NCBI GenBank assembly: GCA_001414485.1
Contig: LLEY01000049.1
Span: forward strand, 124,001-188,000
Origin: Calycina herbarum
Taxonomy: Eukaryota > Ascomycota > Leotiomycetes > Helotiales > Pezizellaceae
Reading direction: 5' to 3'
DNA: 64,000 bases
In this document: in pieces, positions 34,623-46,524 of the stretch
How positions within the stretch are numbered: position 1 is the stretch's first letter
How the letters are laid out: each line of letters opens with the position of its first letter
Made by a program: the position numbers and the translations under genes
Notes under the pieces: generated by a model
Database searches by the model: none
The model's input: only the letters and a program-made list of their open reading frames with translations
Told to the model about the DNA's origin: nothing

Positions 34623-37600
34623 TCGCTCTACAAATATCTGGTGAATAAATCTAGTGTAACTCTCTTGTGGTGTAGATGGCATGCAATTCTTAAATGCAGG
34701 TCGTGGTAGCAAGAATATTGTTCAAGAGAAGGTTTAAGATGGAGATCAAGGTTCGTGTTCCTCTGTTTTGTAGAAAACCAGATGTCTCTTCCGTGATTAA
34801 TTGAACATGGCCTAAGAGAGACTGAGGCCTGGCCATGTTTGGAATGGGAAGATGTGAAACATGCTACTGCCACTTATTTCTGAATGGCTTGAATACCCTA
34901 GAAGTGCATGGGATGGAAAACAGGATTTGTTGTGAATATTTACAAAAGGGAGTGTGAATTGCCACCCACTAAATGCCCCTTTGAATCCGTATCTAGTCTG
35001 GGTCATGTATACATGTCGTATAGCAAACTGATGACTAAAAGTTTCTATAAGTCGGTATTGGGGAGCAAGTACGAAAATTTCGCATACTGACGAGCAGTAG
35101 GGTATATCGAGGGCTAGCAAACAACCGCTTGTTAGGAAAAACAACTTGATATCGATAGATTTGCTGGAAGAAAATTGAAGAAGTAAGATAACACATGATG
35201 ACGCTTTTGATTTGGACTGAAAAGCAGAACAAAATCCGCGTTGGTGTTGTTTGAGAATGGGAAAAACCAGAGCAAACTTATAGCAAACCCAGCCCCGCTT
35301 CCAATATACGAAGCTGAGGTTAGACGTCATGACTCAACAAGGTAAAGTGAGTAAAAAAAAAGTTTGATGTCACTCAAAATATTTTGGAAATTCACAAGTC
35401 CATTGTGACTGTGGAGTTCAGTAAGACTTGCAAAAGGAGGATTACAAGGGCTTCCAACAGCAACTTCCCTTTAGTTTCATTCCTCGATCGCCTCTGTGCG
35501 AGCTCCCGGGCTGAAGAGAGGCAGACAGGGTCGATTTCACTTTCGGACAGGGGGATACAGGGGTCTGCAGTCCTTGCATTCACCCATTTACGCGAGTCAC
35601 TGAGACAGTATTAGATTGAGTCTCGAACTTCGCCCAATAAATTTCAACTCTAGGAGCTTCTTAGTGAATGCCAACTTGGGCTGAAGTCCGTTGCTCTATG
35701 TAATGTGTAGACTCTCCCAAAATCCATAGATTAAACTTCACGTTATCGAAAATACGCACTTCATTTGAGTATCGCCAGAGAGCGCGGTCGCGAACCTGGG
35801 GAAACAAAAGGCAAATGTCAAATGCCACACACATCGATATTTTTGCGCCCTTCCGTGATCCTTGCAACGACGACCCTCAACTCGCCTTGTACTACTTCAT
35901 TCATCTAATATAAGACCTCGTAAAAGGCATCACCCCGTCACTATAAAAAAAGGAAAATTCTAGAATAGACCGGCAAAACTACCCCCACCCCTCGAGGGTG
36001 GGCCAGGGGTTAAAACCAGACGAACTGAGTTTTGGTAAATTTTGAGTGGCTCCGAGTTGCGTTGTTGAATTGTTGAGATGAATATTGTCGAAAGTCGTTT
36101 GTTGGGTGGTATTTAATCGTATGCGTTCGCCTATCGATCCTCTCAAGAACACTAACGTGACCTGAACCATCTAGCCAGATGGCCGCAATTAGTGTTCCCA
36201 TTGGATGTCAAAAGGCGTTATTTGGGATTATGAATATTTGGCGGCTCTGTGGGGGTAGGTGGAGCTGTGGGTCTCCCGCGGTATATGCGGGGAGCCAATT
36301 AGAGTTGGAGCGCATTTTCCGCCAAGAACCATATTTCTCCTGAAGATGAACCAACCGCTCTTCCTCCACACACAAAAAAAGTGCAGTACCCGTCATGCGT
36401 ATGAACTGTTAAACAACCCACTGCAAATAAATTGGAGACCAATTACGACTGTGCTCTGTAGTTAGTCCTGCGACTTATTCGCCCCCGAGATAGCACCCTT
36501 GCATACACCCAGCCTAGCCAAGCGGGTAGCCGTATCCCATGTCCAGAAGCACTATTGCTTACTAGATTATCGCTACTTTTGCTGCTAGATTCTTGTGGGT
36601 GCTCAATAAAGTGGACTAATCCTCAAAAAGCTTGGAAGCTGGTTACTCTGTGAATGTGGTGTTAGCTAAATACATTCGCGAATGACTTCTCAGCCCTTCT
36701 CATTTCATTGCTCCGGCACAAGCAACGAATCTCACCCACAACTTCGAGAAGTTACGCAACAATATGACTTTGAACTCCATGTGTCCTGTTTCGAATTCAG
36801 GTGTTGTTTACTCGCGTATTTTGAGGAACCAGTGTCTTGGCAAAACACAAGGGAGGCATATTGACAATCAGCAAAATTGTCCTCTAAAGCAATTCAAATA
36901 AGATGAAACCTATTTAAAATAATAATAAAGCTAATGTCACACTTGTGAGGTGTGGTACGAAGCTTGTGGTTCCAACGTTGACGTTGATGTTTGCTCGCTA
37001 ACCAGGCGGAAGAAAATCCGAGATAATGAGGAGTTATCGTATTTCTAGACCAGAAGTTTCTACAGTGTCATTATTGTCACTATATTTGTCTGGAGAGTGG
37101 ACCTCCAAGCATTATTCTTGAATCAATGCATGTATTTGCATGAGGTCACGAAACGGCGCTGACTTTAAAGAAATGTTCGTGAAATTCCACTATATGATAG
37201 GATATAGGAGAGAAGCTCACACAAATTCATCAATATGAATCAAATATAAAAAGGGCCTAGATGAAGAGCAAAACCTACTGTACAAGAGCATTGGATTCCT
37301 TGGCTACAGCTGTGGCTACGTCGTTCATCTCAAGAACCTACAAAATCCAGCTTCTTTTCTGGATGTTTCAAACTCACATGAAAGTACCCGCAGCGCTAAC
37401 CAGTTGACTGTGTCATTATAAACAGATGGATTCTCAGATTACTTTCTTCAAATGAAGAGTGCTTCTCTCCAGTTTCCCTGACCGGAGACATCACACAGGA
37501 TATTACTTCGTAGTTGTCCCGAGGATTAATATATGCCCGATGCCATAAGAAACAGTGGTTTTCGGAAGTTCCAGGTCCCAATAGACTGTTTCAACGCGGA

Positions 37601-39410
37601 GCGGAATAGTACGGAACGTGTCTTCAAGCTGACCCCCACATAGCGGAATCGAGATCGGGGTGGTGGAATTAAAGTTACCACATAGACCTTGTCTGAGTTG
37701 TTTCGATTTTTCCCCGGCACGCCCCGCCAAACCGAGGTTAGTTCAAGTGGAGATAGATGAGACAGATTGTTTACAACTAACTTCTATTTCAACCCCACCT
37801 AGAAACAGAACATCACACATTACAGAAATGTAATTGGTACATGTGTGTCTATTCTATCAATTCTCTACAACTTATATACTTAATATTTTCGATAATATGT
37901 ACTGAAAGGCGAGCTATTCGAGATGCAAAAGCATATCTAGGGCTGAGCACGGACCATATTCTGTCTCATCTCCACTTGAACTAATCTCGAACGGGACGGG
38001 TAATACCCTCTCTACCTTGCAAGTACAAATAGAGAGTTCTTGAACTTGTTGGAATCGAAATTTATTCTATGAGTAGATGATAAAGAAAAGTATGTTGAAA
38101 TCTTGTTTGAAGCTCTGAGCAGCAAATCGGATATGATTTTGGGAGCTGCCTCTGGGAGACAACCGAACTCAAGTATTGCTTCGGCTGCCTTTCCTCGTTA
38201 GTAGTTCATTCTTTTTGATTCCGGGATGTGTATAGAGCTAGGGGACCAGTTTCGGATATTCAGCTTGGTACTCTTTAAACTCAAACAAGTCCTCTATGTC
38301 AACGACGCGTAAAGTAAGACGTGTGGTGTCCTTGTTCCGGTGAAATCATGACGAGTGACTAATGCCAAAGGCGAATTCAGTTCTTTCTAAGCCAAGAGAA
38401 AAATGGACTGTACTGAATCTATCACTTACTACTACTTCTGCTGAAAATATTGTCCAACCCCCATCAGCTTCCACTGTAGCAGCCTTTAAACGCCACTTAT
38501 TCTACCTTGACCATCAAATTGACAGCCAAGTCAACCCGTATAAGTTCCTGATCAACTCAGCTGTACTGCGAATGTTTTCAAATTCCACACAATTGAGAGA
38601 TTTCCAGAGACATCTTAACGTCGAGGAGTACTTGAAATCGGATGTAGATGTACCGGACCGGTAGCAAACAAGCTTTGTTTCAGTATTGGTACGGACCGTC
38701 GTTTCGTCGATCTCACAGCCACCTTACCCAGGCGGGCTAGAACACAAAGTAAGACGACCTCGTACAGCAATCTTGAACGGCATTTTTGATATTCGTCGTC
38801 GATATTTTAGTGTGAACTTGAATTTGTTTCGTGTCACTGCGGAGAAATGTTGATCCGCCTACAAGCCACCTCAGCCACCTGAGCTTCAACTCAACGCAAA
38901 CTGAAGGCGCTACACCAAACAACACTGCAACAATGCGATTCTCAATATCACTGTTAGTTTCTCGTCTTTTCTACTCACTTGGAATCAAGGATGATGCCGT
39001 ATCGTTGGTCTTACCCCAGGGTTGATATCTCTCCCAGCTTTTCCAAAGAGATCCCCAAGGTTTTTGTGAACCATGACGAAGGCTTGAATCTCCAACCCGG
39101 ATCCAAAGAGGTATTTAAATGTATCGCCTAGTTACTTTGCGGCAGTATGTAAGGGATTTCCGCGGTCAGTGGCCACAGGCTTCTTCACATGAAAGTCGGT
39201 CTCGGAGTGGTTGCAAGCCTTGAGGTCCTAAACTCAGCACAGACGCCATGAATCAAACATCAGATGAAAACATCCATGCGCCCCCCAATCAATATATAGC
39301 AGATTCCCCAATACGTCTCGTCTTCTTCTTGGCAAAATATCTGATATCTATCCCCAGTCCTGTCAAACTGATCATTATCCAAGTTCGAATTGCTGATAAG
39401 GAGTGGCATC
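34623..39410. other. 4.8-kb interval without supported genes
   Basis: Frames of 60-172 codons occur on both strands (the longest a minus-strand ATG frame at 34812-35330; also a plus-strand ATG frame at 38362-38664 of 100 codons), but none shows a domain, a consistent splice partner or clear protein texture. A TIR-like element lies at 37734-37988. A tRNA A-box-like string near 36510 has no B box. The right end is the promoter of the LtrA gene. Confidence 0.4.
37734..37988. mobile_element. Candidate MITE, about 255 bp, imperfect TIRs
   Basis: 37734-37766 (GAGGTTAGTTCAAGTGGAGA onward) and 37960-37988 are inverted repeats, identical except for one transition and a 4-bp AGAT insertion in the left arm. 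Weaker inverted similarity extends outward into GC-rich flanks (GCCCCGCC against GGGACGGG). The interior has no coding frame. No clear target-site duplication was found. Confidence 0.55.
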
Positions 39411-41773
39411 ATGTCTGCTCAGGGAAATGAGGAGAAGTAAGTCTTTCTCAACTCGGTCCTTCAATTCTTCACGTACTAATATTTCCGAAGGCTTCTGACT
39501 TCTCGTTCTCCATCAACTTTGAGCCTAAAGTCTGTTGGGAACAAATCACAAGATGGCACAGACGAAAAGAAGGAAGTGCCAAAATTGAAGTTTTTCGAGA
39601 GTCCCCTAGCCCACGAAAGAAGAAGCTCCCAAGTAGAAGAAATCTCCAAACCTCCTTCTCCCGTCACCATTTCCGGTCCCCTCGGTTTCACCACCCGGAA
39701 ATCATACGCCAGTACAAACGTGGACAGTATCTACAATGACAGATCCAAAGATGTCGATCAATACCTCCGAAAAGATATTCAAGAAACCGATCTGTACGAG
39801 ACTCCCGAATTCAGGAGATACAAAGAGTCGACAAACATCGAACTCTTCTACGATTTGTTCTTCATTGCCAACCTAACGACTTTTACCGATGTACTGGATA
39901 TCAATACTACCCAGAATCTCAAATCTTATGCTGGTTTCTTCAGTATCCTGTGGTTCTTGTGGCTTCAAGTTAGTCTCTTTGATGTACGGTTCGTCACGGA
40001 TAGTATCATTGAGCGGACTTTCAAGGCTGCACAATTTGGAGTTATGATTGGCCTTGCGGCTGTTGGACCACGATTTGATCCAGAAGACCAGGCACAGAAA
40101 ACGTTTCGCTCACTAGCAATTATCTTGATGCTGTCTAGATTCGTTCTTGCGTTACAATATGGAAGTGTTCTTTATCATGTTTGGTACTACAAAAACTCCA
40201 AGGGACCTGTGGCTTTATTGATGGGAACGAATCTCCTCGCGGCATTCGTGTATTTCTTGACTTTTTTGTAAGTGCTGGGTCTCCCTTTTCTGAGCTAAGC
40301 TGATATTTTGGTATTAGTGGTTTCAAGGAAGACAACCCTATGAGCAAAATATATGTCGTATGGTACGTCACAGCTGGTCTTGAGACGGCTGTCAATATCG
40401 GCATTTCGTCACAGTACAAAGTCCTCAGTTTTCATGGATCTCACTTGGTTCAACGCATGAGTTTACTTACCCTTATCATTCGTAAGTCACATGAATGTCT
40501 TGTTGTACCATCTACTAATATGTTTCATAGTTGGAGAAGGAGTTATTGGTATTTGTAAAAGCATTGCAACTGTAAGATAACACCCCACATCCGTCTCAAG
40601 AATCACTCACTAACCATTTCCTAGATTGTTGAAATTGAATCCAGCTGGTCAGCGCCTCTCATTGGCACCATCATAGCAGCTGTCACCATCTTGGTAAGAA
40701 AATTTCCTATCAATCAATCTCCGTTCCACAACTAAGTTTACTAACACTAACGCAGTATTTTATCTACATGATCTACTTCGATTGGATGATGCAATCCCAA
40801 TTTGGTGTCCTCCGTGAAGAAATCTGGGCATTCCTCCACTTCCCCTTTCACCTCGCCCTCGTACTTCTCGTTGAAGGCACCTCCCAATTCATAATCTGGC
40901 GAAAAATAGTGGAAGTAGTTGGGTACGTCCTAACCACCCTTGTCATTTCTCCACTTCTCCCTAGCCTTCTTTCCTTCCTTATTCCCTTCCCTCGTTTCCC
41001 CTAGCTAACAATCCCCTAGAAGCATAAACGCCCAATTCTCCGAAGCCCTAAAAGAATACAACCTCTCCCCCACCCGCTCGTCCCCCGGCCTCTCGCAAGT
41101 AGTAGTAACCGTCACCGACGAAATTTACAAACGCTTCCCCCCAACATTCACCCAAACCATCCTCGAAACCCAAGAAGCTATCTACAAAATTGGGAACTCG
41201 ACTTTGAATTCTGATGAACAGAGTGAGGGGATGAAAACGCTTTTTGCTACTATTCAGGATAGTGTCTTTAGCAGTTTTGATATTGAGCCACCGGAGACGA
41301 AGGGGGCTGAGATGGTGGAGGATCCGAGACAGGAGTGGGAAAGGCATTTGGAGGCTTTTATGTTTATTGTTCGTTTGCTCTTACCTCCTTACACCCATTC
41401 CCTTCCCTGACCTGGCATCATTATTTCTATCATGAAGTTTTCTAATTACTTGGACAGTTCACATACTTCTTCGTCGCCGCCGGAATAACTCTCATCCTAA
41501 TGAACATCCTTAACATCATCTCTCGCGCCAAAATGACGAAAGGAGATTACATCCGGGTATCTATCTTCTTCATCATCGGAATCTTACTCACAGCCTTGGC
41601 TTCTACCGTGGGAAATACTACTGGTTTTGAGTTTGCGCAGAGTGCTTGGGTTCTACCTACTGTTGCTATTGCATTCGTTTTCGGTATGTCTTCGAAGATG
41701 TCGTGAAGTGTTGAGAATTTCTGCTAATTAATGTTATGTAGTTATGGGATTTGGATATACGAAGGTTATCTGA
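39411..41773 (+). CDS. LtrA (low temperature requirement A) family membrane protein
   Basis: Nine exons: 39411-39436, 39491-40267, 40318-40481, 40531-40571, 40625-40693, 40756-40922, 41020-41368, 41458-41683 and 41742-41773; 616 residues. The eight introns are 49-97 nt. Most have standard GTAAGT-like donors; intron 7 uses GTTCGT, the least certain join. LtrA proteins are multi-pass membrane proteins found in bacteria and fungi, named from a Listeria cold-growth mutant; their transport substrate is not established. A cytoplasmic-looking N-terminus of about 100 residues precedes the family hallmark RYKESTNIELFYDLFFIANL. Several hydrophobic spans follow (SILWFLWLQVSLFDVRF, YVVWYVTAGLETAVNIGI, SLLTLIILGEGVIGICKSIA). 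A soluble loop of about 100 residues separates them from the last two spans, and the protein ends VMGFGYTKVI. LGEGVIGI is a typical LtrA motif. No domain is missing. Confidence 0.88.
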
Positions 41774-43400
41774 GGGTAGAGTACCCTTGTTTGGCAATCA
41801 GATTTCAGTATAATAGATCTAGATGATCCTGAAAAAGAGACGCTCTTTTAATTCGGCGATTGATGAGAAGGAACTTCGAAGCTAGACTTCAAGAAACAAG
41901 AGAACGATGAAATCGTGGGAACTCAGAATTAGAGAGACATGGGTTTAGAGAGACGCTCTTTTATTTTCTAATACATGACGGGGAATTTCTAAAAGCTAGA
42001 CTTTGAGAATTACGAGAGGAGATATAGAACTAGATAGATGACCATTATAATTAACGAATTATGACCTAAAAATGGCTGTGTTGAATCAATTTTCGGACAC
42101 GAACTTGCTTTAAGGGTAAGGGATTTGAATCATGAGAAATAAGACCAGAGATTACCTACTTCAGTTACCTAGATAGAGTTAGTATAGACTCAAGCTACTT
42201 ACACTAAGTAGTAAGACATAAAGCCGAATCCCCAGAGCATCCCAGACCTCGGGATACTGCTTTAGTGATTATGTATAGGTTTAGAAATGAGTGAAAGGGT
42301 TCAAGGGCTTCTTAGGCTCTTATTTTCATTCTTTAAATTTCATCTGATCTTTAATGGGTGAGGTCTTGCTTTCTCGGAGATGTTCTTTTACTTCGGAAAA
42401 CAGAGATATTACAAGTATTTAATTTCAGAGAGATTATTCTTTACTCGGAAATACATATTTCTGATGGAAATGTTATCCTACTCCGAGGTATTACATCACT
42501 CGGAGATATTTACATCGCTTGGAGATATTTATTTTGTTCGGAGATATCGCGTCACTTGGAAATAATACTTCGCTGGGAGATGTTCCTCACAGATATTACC
42601 CTCGGAGATACTACTCTCAGAGATATTGTTTGCACTTTGGAAACATTTACCTCGACCGGATATATTACTAGTACTTTACACTTGAGATTACTATTGCTTC
42701 GCTTGGAGATATTACTCGGAGATATTACCTGTAGATATTATTTTACTCGCAATTCTTTCGGAGATGTTAATTTACTCGGAAATGTCATACTTCGATATTA
42801 CTTTGCTTAGTACTTACTCGGAGTTTTTGTTTTACTTAAAGATATTCCTCGGAGATACTTCAGCGATATTGACTTCACTCAGTGCTATTACTATTTCTCG
42901 GAAATATTACTCGGAGTTAGCTCGGAGATATCACTTTCCTAGGAAATATTTGTTTTACTCAAATTAACAAAGATCAATCTCTTTAAAAAAAAAGGGAATA
43001 AAGCAGAAACTTGTTAGAACTTTTCTACTACTAGCGGTCTATTAAGTAAAATCTCCTGAAAAACATTCAGACAGATTTCACAGAGAAGTGTCCATTTCGC
43101 CTCTCAAGTCATAAATACAAATCAACAGTTTCACAACACAATCTCTCCTTCTCATTCTCGGCTACGAAGTTCTTACACCCCTTGCCAGAAACAAGGAACG
43201 AAATCCTCCCACTCCCACGTTCCTCTCGAGAATACCGCTATGTCACTTTAATCAAGTACTCTCAAACCCAACAGATTCCCACACCAAGTCAACCCCTACC
43301 ATCTCTGTTTTCTAGCCTTATGAGAGTCATAAAATCCCATATATATTCGCCTTCATCAACTGTTTCCTCATGTTCATATCCTGTCTTTGCTCTAGTTTTC
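41774..43400. other. Repeat-rich intergenic region
   Basis: Lies between the LtrA stop and the small convergent gene. It contains two divergent direct repeats of about 75 bp (both starting AGAGACGCTCTTTTA, near 41835 and 41948) and a degenerate minisatellite at 42358-42965. No coding function is supported; the long frames in the minisatellite are products of the repeat. Confidence 0.5.
42358..42965. repeat. Degenerate minisatellite, core CTCGGAGATATTA
   Basis: About twenty irregularly spaced variants of CTCGGAGATATTA fill 600 bp (for example near 42372, 42498, 42518, 42602, 42616, 42702, 42716, 42759, 42851, 42898 and 42923). Many differ from each other by transitions (TTGGAG, CTCAGAG, GGAAAT), so the array is old or RIP-affected. 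Spacing varies from about 12 to 60 bp. Confidence 0.75.
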
Positions 43401-43763
43401 TTATCTCCTTTTCCCCCTCTGCTTATGGGTGTTTTTTGTAGTTTTGAGAATACTAGTTTTGATGAGGCCGTAGGATGATGATGTTTGGGTGGAGTTTGGA
43501 GTGCCCAATGTGGGTTTGGGTTTCGTGAGTCCTTGTGCAGGTGCTGGTGCTGAGGCCTTTCCTTTTGCCTTTTTCTTTTTCTGGGAAGAAGGTGTTGGAA
43601 TTGGTGACATGGGCGTGAGAGGTTTAACAATCTCGACCTTCGCCGTCGGGTTTTGAGATGCAGCCCCCTGTTCTTTCCCTTCTTCTTCTTCAAGGGCGTC
43701 GAGTTCAGCTTCCCAGTCATCAACCACCTCGGGTTCTTTGGCTGCTTTAGATGTTTTCGCCAT
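43401..43763 (-). CDS. Small Lys-rich hypothetical protein with acidic N-terminus
   Basis: Single exon of 120 residues from the ATG at 43763 (MAKTSKAAKEPEVVDDWEAE). An acidic segment (DDWEAELDALEEEEGKEQ) precedes a Pro/Lys/Ala-rich tail with the basic run QKKKKAKGKAS and a basic end (KQRGKRR). The charge pattern resembles small nuclear, nucleolar or ribosome-associated proteins, but no family was recognised. It converges on the LtrA gene across the minisatellite region. Confidence 0.5.
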   Translation of the reverse strand: MAKTSKAAKEPEVVDDWEAELDALEEEEGKEQGAASQNPTAKVEIVKPLTPMSPIPTPSSQKKKKAKGKASAPAPAQGLTKPKPTLGTPNSTQTSSSYGLIKTSILKTTKNTHKQRGKRR

Positions 43764-44492
43764 CGTGAAAATTTGTGATTTCGGTGTTTCTATGAATTTT
43801 GGTGTTTGTGCTCGTGATGGTTGCAAGTTTGATATTAACGGCCGCTTGGTGTGGTTTGTGGAAGAAGGCGTTTGAAGTGTTGTTGAGGTAGGAAATCTAA
43901 GTTTAGGAATAGGTTACTTTTTGTATGGGTATGAGTAATATGCTTATGGTTTGGGAAAACAGGAAATAAGAATGAAGGGTGGTGTTTTGTATGGTATGCG
44001 TGATTGGAGTGAATGAGATTATGTTGTAAGAGAAGTGGGCATTACCACCTAGCTTGATTCTGATTGTATGAAAGGTATATGATAACTGAGAGGAGAAGTT
44101 CCAGGAGAATTGAAAACTTATTTTACTTCGGATAATGTTAGTAATTATTCGGGATAGGCCCAAGTAATGGGAAAAGGGGTATTCATAAAATAAAGCTCAC
44201 TTCTCTTAGATGGATGTTGTTTTGGGGAAATCGTTAGTTGGAACATAATACGAGATGAAAATTGAAGAGTTGCGCCATGGAAGTCATGATATTTGGTTCG
44301 CTGAATAGCAGATTGAAGGGAGAGGTAATAACTTTTTCACTGAAAAAGATAGCTCCATTCAAACCCAGCTTGGAAACATGATTGTGATATTGAAGGCGTA
44401 TTATTGCAATGCTATCTCATTAATCGTTACTTGCAAAAAAATGACCTTGTACGAATAGCGCGGACCCATTATCCACGTCCAAGCCCATCAAT
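43764..44492. other. Intergenic, no gene seen
   Basis: Presumed promoter of the small minus-strand gene and 3' region of the glutathione transferase gene. No frame, RNA or repeat could be supported. Confidence 0.4.
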
Positions 44493-45616
44493 CTACTTCT
44501 TCGCATCAGCAGCCATACCAGCCTGAACCCAAGCTCTAGACTTCGCAGCTTCCTCCTTGACCTTCGCCTCATCCTTCAAAAGCTCCTTGATGGTGTGTGG
44601 AACTGGTACATGTCTTCCCTTCTCAACACCAGGACGAGCATACATACGTTCCTCCCAAGCTTTCAAGTGAGGGAATTCTTCGATATCAATTCCGGCCCAG
44701 CCAGCGGCTGTGACCCATCCCCAGTGTGCGATATCGGCGATGGTGCATTTATCACCTACGAGATAACCAGAGGTGGATTTTGCGAGGTGGGCGTCGAGAA
44801 CTCCGTAGAGGCGACGGGTTTCGTTTGTGTAGCGTTTGACACCGTACTCGACTGATATGGTTAGCAGCTGTACCCAAATGAGACACGTGTGTGTGCAGTA
44901 ATCCCGACGTCCTAGATGCAAGAGAGAGGAACTCCATAATTGCCAAAAGAACAAAGGATTTGTCTAAGCACAAACTCTGATGAAGCCTCAAAGCCCACTA
45001 ATTCCATTTGGGGATCAAAAACAAAAGAATCACATACTGTGCTCAGGTGCATATTTCGAAAAGTGGTTTGCTTGACCCTGCATCGGACCGACACCAGCGT
45101 TGAGGAAGAAAAGCCTGATGATAGTTAGTCCGAGTTTCTTGAGGCCACAAATGGGGAGTGTAGAAAACTACCAGTTGTTCGTCTCATAGTATTCTCGGGT
45201 TCCTCTTGGGTAAGAAATCTTGTGATCCTTGTCATACTGATCAACTAGATATTGTTGGATTGAACCAGACTCGAAGAGACGAATCGTCTTTCCATCCTCG
45301 AAGGTGTCGGTCAAAGCTGGGATTCGGCCATTTGGATTGATCTCCAAGAACCAAGGCTCCTTCTGCGTGTTCTTGGAAATGTCGATTTTGGTGACTTTGT
45401 ATGGGATACCGAGTTCCTAGATTGAAGGATGAAAGTCAGTTGACTTCTTTGGAGCGAGCAAGATAGAATTGGGCAGCGAGGATAACGAAAATAAGGGTGA
45501 GTAACGTGTCCCAAAGACATTGAAGGACACGGGGAAAGTACCTCTAGAGTGATGGAAATCTTGATTCCGTTTGGGGTTTGAGTTGTGTAAAGGTGGATGT
45601 CTGGTCGGCTAGCCAT
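44493..45616 (-). CDS. Glutathione S-transferase, Ure2-like
   Basis: Exons 45616-45542, 45416-45172, 45114-45038 and 44851-44493 give 251 residues, a normal GST length. Introns of 125, 57 and 186 nt all have GT/AG ends and CTAAC-type branch points in the last two. The thioredoxin-fold N-domain (about 5-90) has IHLYTTQTPNGIKISITLEE, the Ure2/bacterial GTT-type start in which an Asn near position 16 replaces the catalytic Tyr or Ser, then INPNGRIPAL and the glutathione-contacting FESGSIQQYL. The all-helical C-domain has VLDAHLAKSTSGYLVGDKCT followed by IADI. Role: cytosolic glutathione conjugation or reduction of electrophiles or disulfides; no prion-like N-extension, so not a nitrogen regulator like yeast Ure2. 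An in-frame ATG 39 nt upstream (45655) is an alternative start. Confidence 0.92.
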
Positions 45617-46524
45617 TTTGAGAATTTGTGTGAGTTGTTGAAGACGAGCTGTCATGAAATGGAGTTGGAATTGGAATGGAGGTTGCGAGGGATTGAGGTT
45701 GATTTAAATGTTCGATGATGGAATACCCCGCGATGTGTACTCCGTATAACGCTCTTTCCCTTTGATTCGTAATCGTTGATGCAATAATAGGCAAAGAGCG
45801 GGTGTAACTAGCAAGGCCCATGTTCGGACTTAACGTTACTTTGTACAGCACCATTGTGAGTTGTGATTGGCTAGATTTGTAAGTGAAGTTTTATATGGTA
45901 TGATAGAAACTCTGGAATTTGCGATCAAGAAAGTCCAGACTTTTGCTATCAGGTAATCATCACGCATTACGTTGGATGGCACAGCAATATGTGAGATTTG
46001 TTGGGGTGTAGGGATGCTCTATGGGAACGGAAAAGCGGTCCTAATTTGTTCTCTCGCGAGCCTGGAAAGGTACTCTTGAATTAACGTCAACATGATATTT
46101 AAAATCTGTGCACCTGTGTTGGTTTATGAATTACTTATTACAGATTCATTCTAGAATTTTTGGATATTTTTCTACAAAATAGGACCGTTTTTTCCGTCAC
46201 TGTAATGGGATGGTACAATAATAGAAAGAAAACCCGCCAAGTCTTACTTGCATTACACTCTCCTTGCATTTGGTGGGTAGTTGTGTCTTATCGTATCGCA
46301 GAATAATAAAAAGAGAATAGGCTATGGGTGGACTCTCTGCAAGAAAGTTGTTTGTTGCTTCACCTGCAGCCTGTACCTTATGAGTGTCACATGACATAGA
46401 ATTCACGCTAGCCGAAAGTAGACTAACCTCCCCGGTCCTCAATGTTGAAGGCAGCGCTCAGCTTCTTCCCATTTCATCCTCCATCGGCAACCAACACACG
46501 AAAGGAATACCGCATTCATACAAC
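45617..46524. other. Divergent promoter between GST and BBP genes
   Basis: About 900 bp separating two divergent genes. No coding sequence is supported, and I could not identify defined regulatory sites. Confidence 0.45.

Noticed and set aside
34812..35330. Minus-strand open frame of 172 codons with an ATG
   Set aside because: Hydrophobic/Ser-rich composition without a domain, no splice partner, and it lies where the leader of the Cys/His gene at 33690-34622 is expected.
36500..36560. Second tRNA A-box-like string (TAGCCAAGCGGGTAGCCG)
   Set aside because: No B box and no cloverleaf could be drawn.
38362..38664. 100-codon ATG frame in the empty interval
   Set aside because: No domain, no paralogue in the window and no promoter-like context; cannot be told from chance.
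42358..42810. 150-codon plus-strand frame in the CTCGGAGATATT array
   Set aside because: The peptide merely repeats the DNA repeat; no start context or homologous texture.
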